Part shown: piece by piece, positions 61,803 through 64,000 of the stretch
Layout: every line of letters begins with the position of its first letter
How positions within the stretch are numbered: the stretch's first letter is position 1
Assembly (NCBI RefSeq): GCF_014323705.1
Contig: NZ_JABVEC010000011.1
Location: 1-64,000, forward strand
Reading direction: 5' to 3'
DNA length: 64,000 bases
DNA from: Actinomadura alba
Lineage (GTDB): Bacteria > Actinomycetota > Actinomycetes > Streptosporangiales > Streptosporangiaceae
Program-made: the position numbers and the translations under genes
The notes under the pieces: model-generated
The model's database searches: none
What the model saw: the letters and a program-made list of their open reading frames with translations, nothing else
Told to the model about the DNA's origin: nothing

Positions 61803-63007
61803 ATCGTCTCCACCGCTTCCCTTAGTTCGGGTGTCCCACCCGAGGTCGAGATGATCAAGCTGATCACCGTTCCCTGGCCCGGCTCCGACGTGACGGTCAA
61901 AGCCGCGCCCAGCCGCGCCGCGCGCTCATGCATCCCGATGACTCCGTAATGGCCGGCCGCCGCGAGCTCGGACATCACCTCCGCGTTGACCGCGAGCCCC
62001 TTGCCGTCGTCGCGAATCGTCAGCACGACGTTTCCGGCCCCCGCGCTCAAGCTCACATCGACCGAGAGCGCGTCCGCGTGCCGCTTGACGTTCTCAAGGG
62101 CCTCCTTCAGGATCGCCACGACCTCGTGACGGTCGGGCAGGGGAAGGTCGACCCCCGACTCCGCCGTCACGGTGACGACGACTCCGGCAGATTCGGCCCA
62201 AGCCCCCACGAGCGCCGGAAGTGCTTCGGCGAGAGGACGCTGCAGCGCCTCCTCGCGTAGCTCCGAGATGAGATCCCGCGCCTCTCTGGAGGCGATCTCG
62301 GCCGCCATCGCTATCTGGGTCGCCTCTTCCTTGGCCCGTTCGGGTGAGTTGATCACCCACGTGGGAAGCGCGGTCGCCGACATCGCGATGCCCCGCAACG
62401 TCTTGGCCAATGAATCATGCATTTCGCGGGCCAGCCTTGCGCGCTCCTCTGCCGCGGCAGCGGCGATCTCAGCGTTGCGCCGCGCCAGATCGAGTGCGGC
62501 GTGATCGTCGAAGACCTTGCGAAAAGCGGTTCCTACGAAGCCTCCGACCAGATAAAAGGCAGGCATTCCGATGAAGGTGCGGAAGCTTGATTCGGAATCC
62601 AGGATGGCGACATAATACAGCATGATCTGCAGGGAACAGATCAAGAGCGCGCCCGGCCAATGGTAGAGCAGTCCCACGAGCACCGAGGTCATGACCGTGA
62701 AGAGGAAAAACGGCCCGAACCCGCCGGAGAACGCGAATTCGAGCACGGCGTATGAAATGAGAATGTCGACGGCAACGAGCAGCGGAGCCTTGATGAGCCA
62801 GGGGACGATGTGCTTCCAGCCGACCACGGCGAACCACGACCAGAAGCCAATTCCAGTGACGATGTACACGGATGCATCGGTTCGCTCGTTCTGCGGGATG
62901 ACCAGCAGAGCGAGGGCCGCGACCAGGACTCGCACCTGCATCAGGATGCGGAAGGTCGAGGCTATCCGCGCGCTGGCGGGCAGGCCCGATAGCCTATCCG
63001 AGGACAC
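61799..63007 (-). CDS. Membrane sensor histidine kinase (HisKA_3)
   Basis: 402 aa from GTG 63007, overlapping the tadC end by 14 bases; ATG 62941 would shorten it by 22. Five to six membrane helices (residues about 20-165), then a dimerisation helix with phospho-acceptor His in ERARLAREMHDSLAKTLRGI and a GHKL ATPase (LKEALENVKRHADA, IRDDGKGL, YGVIGMHERAARLGA). Senses an envelope signal; partner of the response regulator. Confidence 0.92.
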   Translation of the reverse strand: MSSDRLSGLPASARIASTFRILMQVRVLVAALALLVIPQNERTDASVYIVTGIGFWSWFAVVGWKHIVPWLIKAPLLVAVDILISYAVLEFAFSGGFGPFFLFTVMTSVLVGLLYHWPGALLICSLQIMLYYVAILDSESSFRTFIGMPAFYLVGGFVGTAFRKVFDDHAALDLARRNAEIAAAAAEERARLAREMHDSLAKTLRGIAMSATALPTWVINSPERAKEEATQIAMAAEIASREARDLISELREEALQRPLAEALPALVGAWAESAGVVVTVTAESGVDLPLPDRHEVVAILKEALENVKRHADALSVDVSLSAGAGNVVLTIRDDGKGLAVNAEVMSELAAAGHYGVIGMHERAARLGAALTVTSEPGQGTVISLIISTSGGTPELREAVETI

Positions 63008-63884
63008 GGCTGAACGCCCCTTCGCTACTGAACCACAGCAGTCCGAAAATGAGCAGCAAAACACCTGGCAACATCAGGAACGATGTAATGAGGGTCACCT
63101 GCGGCTCGGCCTTCTGCGCCCGGCGTCGAGCATGCTGGTGGGCGTCCTGGCGCATGTCGATACTGATCTCCGTCAGCGCTCGCGCCAATGGAGCACCGAG
63201 CTCTTCAGCCTGAAGAATCGCGGTGACGAAGCTGGCCAACGACTCGCTGGCGTTTCTCTGCCGCAATTCCACGAACGCATCTCGCAGGGGAGCTCCCAGC
63301 TCCATCTGCTTCAGCGCCGTCGTCATCTCCTCCGACAGCGCACCGGGCATGGTCTCTGAGACGCGTTCCAGCGCGTGCCGAAAACCGAGCCCCGCCGAGA
63401 CCGTCACTGTGAGCACGTCCAGGAAGTCGGGCAATGCCTTCTGGATCGCGGCCTGCCGGTCCCGAGCCATTCCCCACAGCACCACATCGGTCTGCAGCAG
63501 GCCCGCGATAATGAGGAACAAGCCGATGGGCAACTGCCCAGAGGAGATGAGGAACAGCCCGACCGAGCCGTAGAACAGGATGCAGCCGGCCTTGTCACGC
63601 GCGTAGTCATCGACCGTCATGCCATTGGGCCGTCCGGCCCGCTGGATCCGCAGACGCAACCGGCCTCGCGCCGCCGGTGTCACGAACCTCAGCACCAGAG
63701 GAGCGAGCGGCCCGCCCAGCAGGTCCGTCACCGGGCCGAGCGGGCCAAGGCCCTTCCGCCTCGCGGGTTTGGCCTGGACGGCGAGGTCCTGACCGGCCGG
63801 CTGTGGCGCCGCCCTGAGGTGAACACCCCATACGAAGGCGACGAGGCAGAACGCCGCCGCGGTGGCCATGAGGATGGCTGTCAT
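62994..63884 (-). CDS. tadC: Tad/type II secretion system F-domain protein TadC
   Basis: 296 aa. Membrane platform protein of a Tad/Flp pilus. Two cytoplasmic/inner-membrane F-domain features: LDVLTVTVSAGLGFRHALER, SLASFVTAILQAEELGAPLA and the paired C-terminal helices (LITSFLMLPGVLLLIFGLLW). ATGA overlap with tadB upstream. Basic segment between the first helices binds the TadA ATPase partner, by analogy. Confidence 0.9.
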   Translation of the reverse strand: MTAILMATAAAFCLVAFVWGVHLRAAPQPAGQDLAVQAKPARRKGLGPLGPVTDLLGGPLAPLVLRFVTPAARGRLRLRIQRAGRPNGMTVDDYARDKAGCILFYGSVGLFLISSGQLPIGLFLIIAGLLQTDVVLWGMARDRQAAIQKALPDFLDVLTVTVSAGLGFRHALERVSETMPGALSEEMTTALKQMELGAPLRDAFVELRQRNASESLASFVTAILQAEELGAPLARALTEISIDMRQDAHQHARRRAQKAEPQVTLITSFLMLPGVLLLIFGLLWFSSEGAFSRVLG

Positions 63885-64000
63885 ACGTCGATCCTCGTAA
63901 CTTTGCGGATCAGCAGAGTGGCCCCGATGAAGAGACCGAACGCGGTCAGCACGATCGCCTGTCCGATGAACGAACCGGTCATCTCGCCGAATGCCTTCGG
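63881..64000 (-). CDS. tadB: TadB C-terminal end (cut by window)
   Basis: The last 39 codons: PKAFGEMTGSFIGQAIVLTA, FGLFIGATLLIRKVTRIDV. One membrane helix and a basic tail typical of TadB ends. Overlaps tadC ATG as ATGA. The remaining Tad genes (tadA, tadZ, prepilin peptidase) would be expected beyond the window end. Confidence 0.75.
   Translation of the reverse strand, partial: PKAFGEMTGSFIGQAIVLTAFGLFIGATLLIRKVTRIDV

Overview
The window is high-GC DNA with mostly GTG/ATG starts, many 1-4 base stop/start overlaps, mycothiol biosynthesis (MshB), SAV2177-type methyltransferases, an XRE-DUF5753/DUF397 pair and a Tad pilus locus. Together these point to a chromosomal segment of a filamentous actinomycete, probably of the Streptosporangiales (Streptosporangiaceae or Thermomonosporaceae-like). 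No rRNA or tRNA gene, phage, insertion sequence or CRISPR array was seen. All family names come from reading the proteins by eye; no database was searched.

1-28.5 kb is mostly conserved chromosomal core. The genes tag, DivIVA-like, FolP2-like, LOG, dapE, dapD, dapC, fdxA, DUF6113 and mshB appear in an order matching the M. tuberculosis Rv1210-to-Rv1170 interval, with other genes inserted: a secreted Gln/Arg repeat protein, a PIN-type toxin-antitoxin pair, the DUF4178-DUF2617-DUF4247-DUF350-spermidine-synthase-like operon, and a run of methyltransferase, CysRS-like and flavin-oxidoreductase genes. Several genes are reduced relatives of known enzymes: FolP2-like, CysRS-like, a lone SH3 domain, and a crotonase pseudogene.

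28.6-36 kb holds an S9 peptidase, a low-molecular-weight tyrosine phosphatase, a decayed duplicated region with palindromic terminators, and a two-gene heterodimeric ABC exporter in which one subunit has lost its Walker A motif.

36-54.6 kb carries two different succinate dehydrogenase operons about 10 kb apart: a cytochrome-b558-type sdhCAB with a divergent LysR regulator (36.1-40.7 kb), and an Rv0249c-Rv0247c-type operon (50.7-54.2 kb). Between them lie a SAV2177 methyltransferase, an LLM oxidoreductase/Gfo-Idh-MocA pair, a RecD2-like helicase, an anti-sigma-type ATPase, an XRE/DUF397 pair, and a candidate secreted toxin with an overlapping immunity gene.

54.6-64 kb is a Tad/Flp pilus-related locus: tadB (cut by the window end), tadC, a histidine kinase and LuxR response regulator translationally coupled to them, a small pilin-like protein, a TadE/G-like protein fused to an NlpC/P60 peptidase, and two paralogous large exported proteins, one with a pilin-like membrane segment. 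Spaced GACCC repeats lie upstream of three of these genes, and CCCTAGGG palindromes lie upstream of the NlpC fusion and between the regulator and the pilin gene. This locus, with the pilin-anchored toxin at 48.8-50.5 kb, is the best candidate for an undescribed system: a pilus or secretion machine that carries its own wall hydrolase and effector-like proteins under two-component control.
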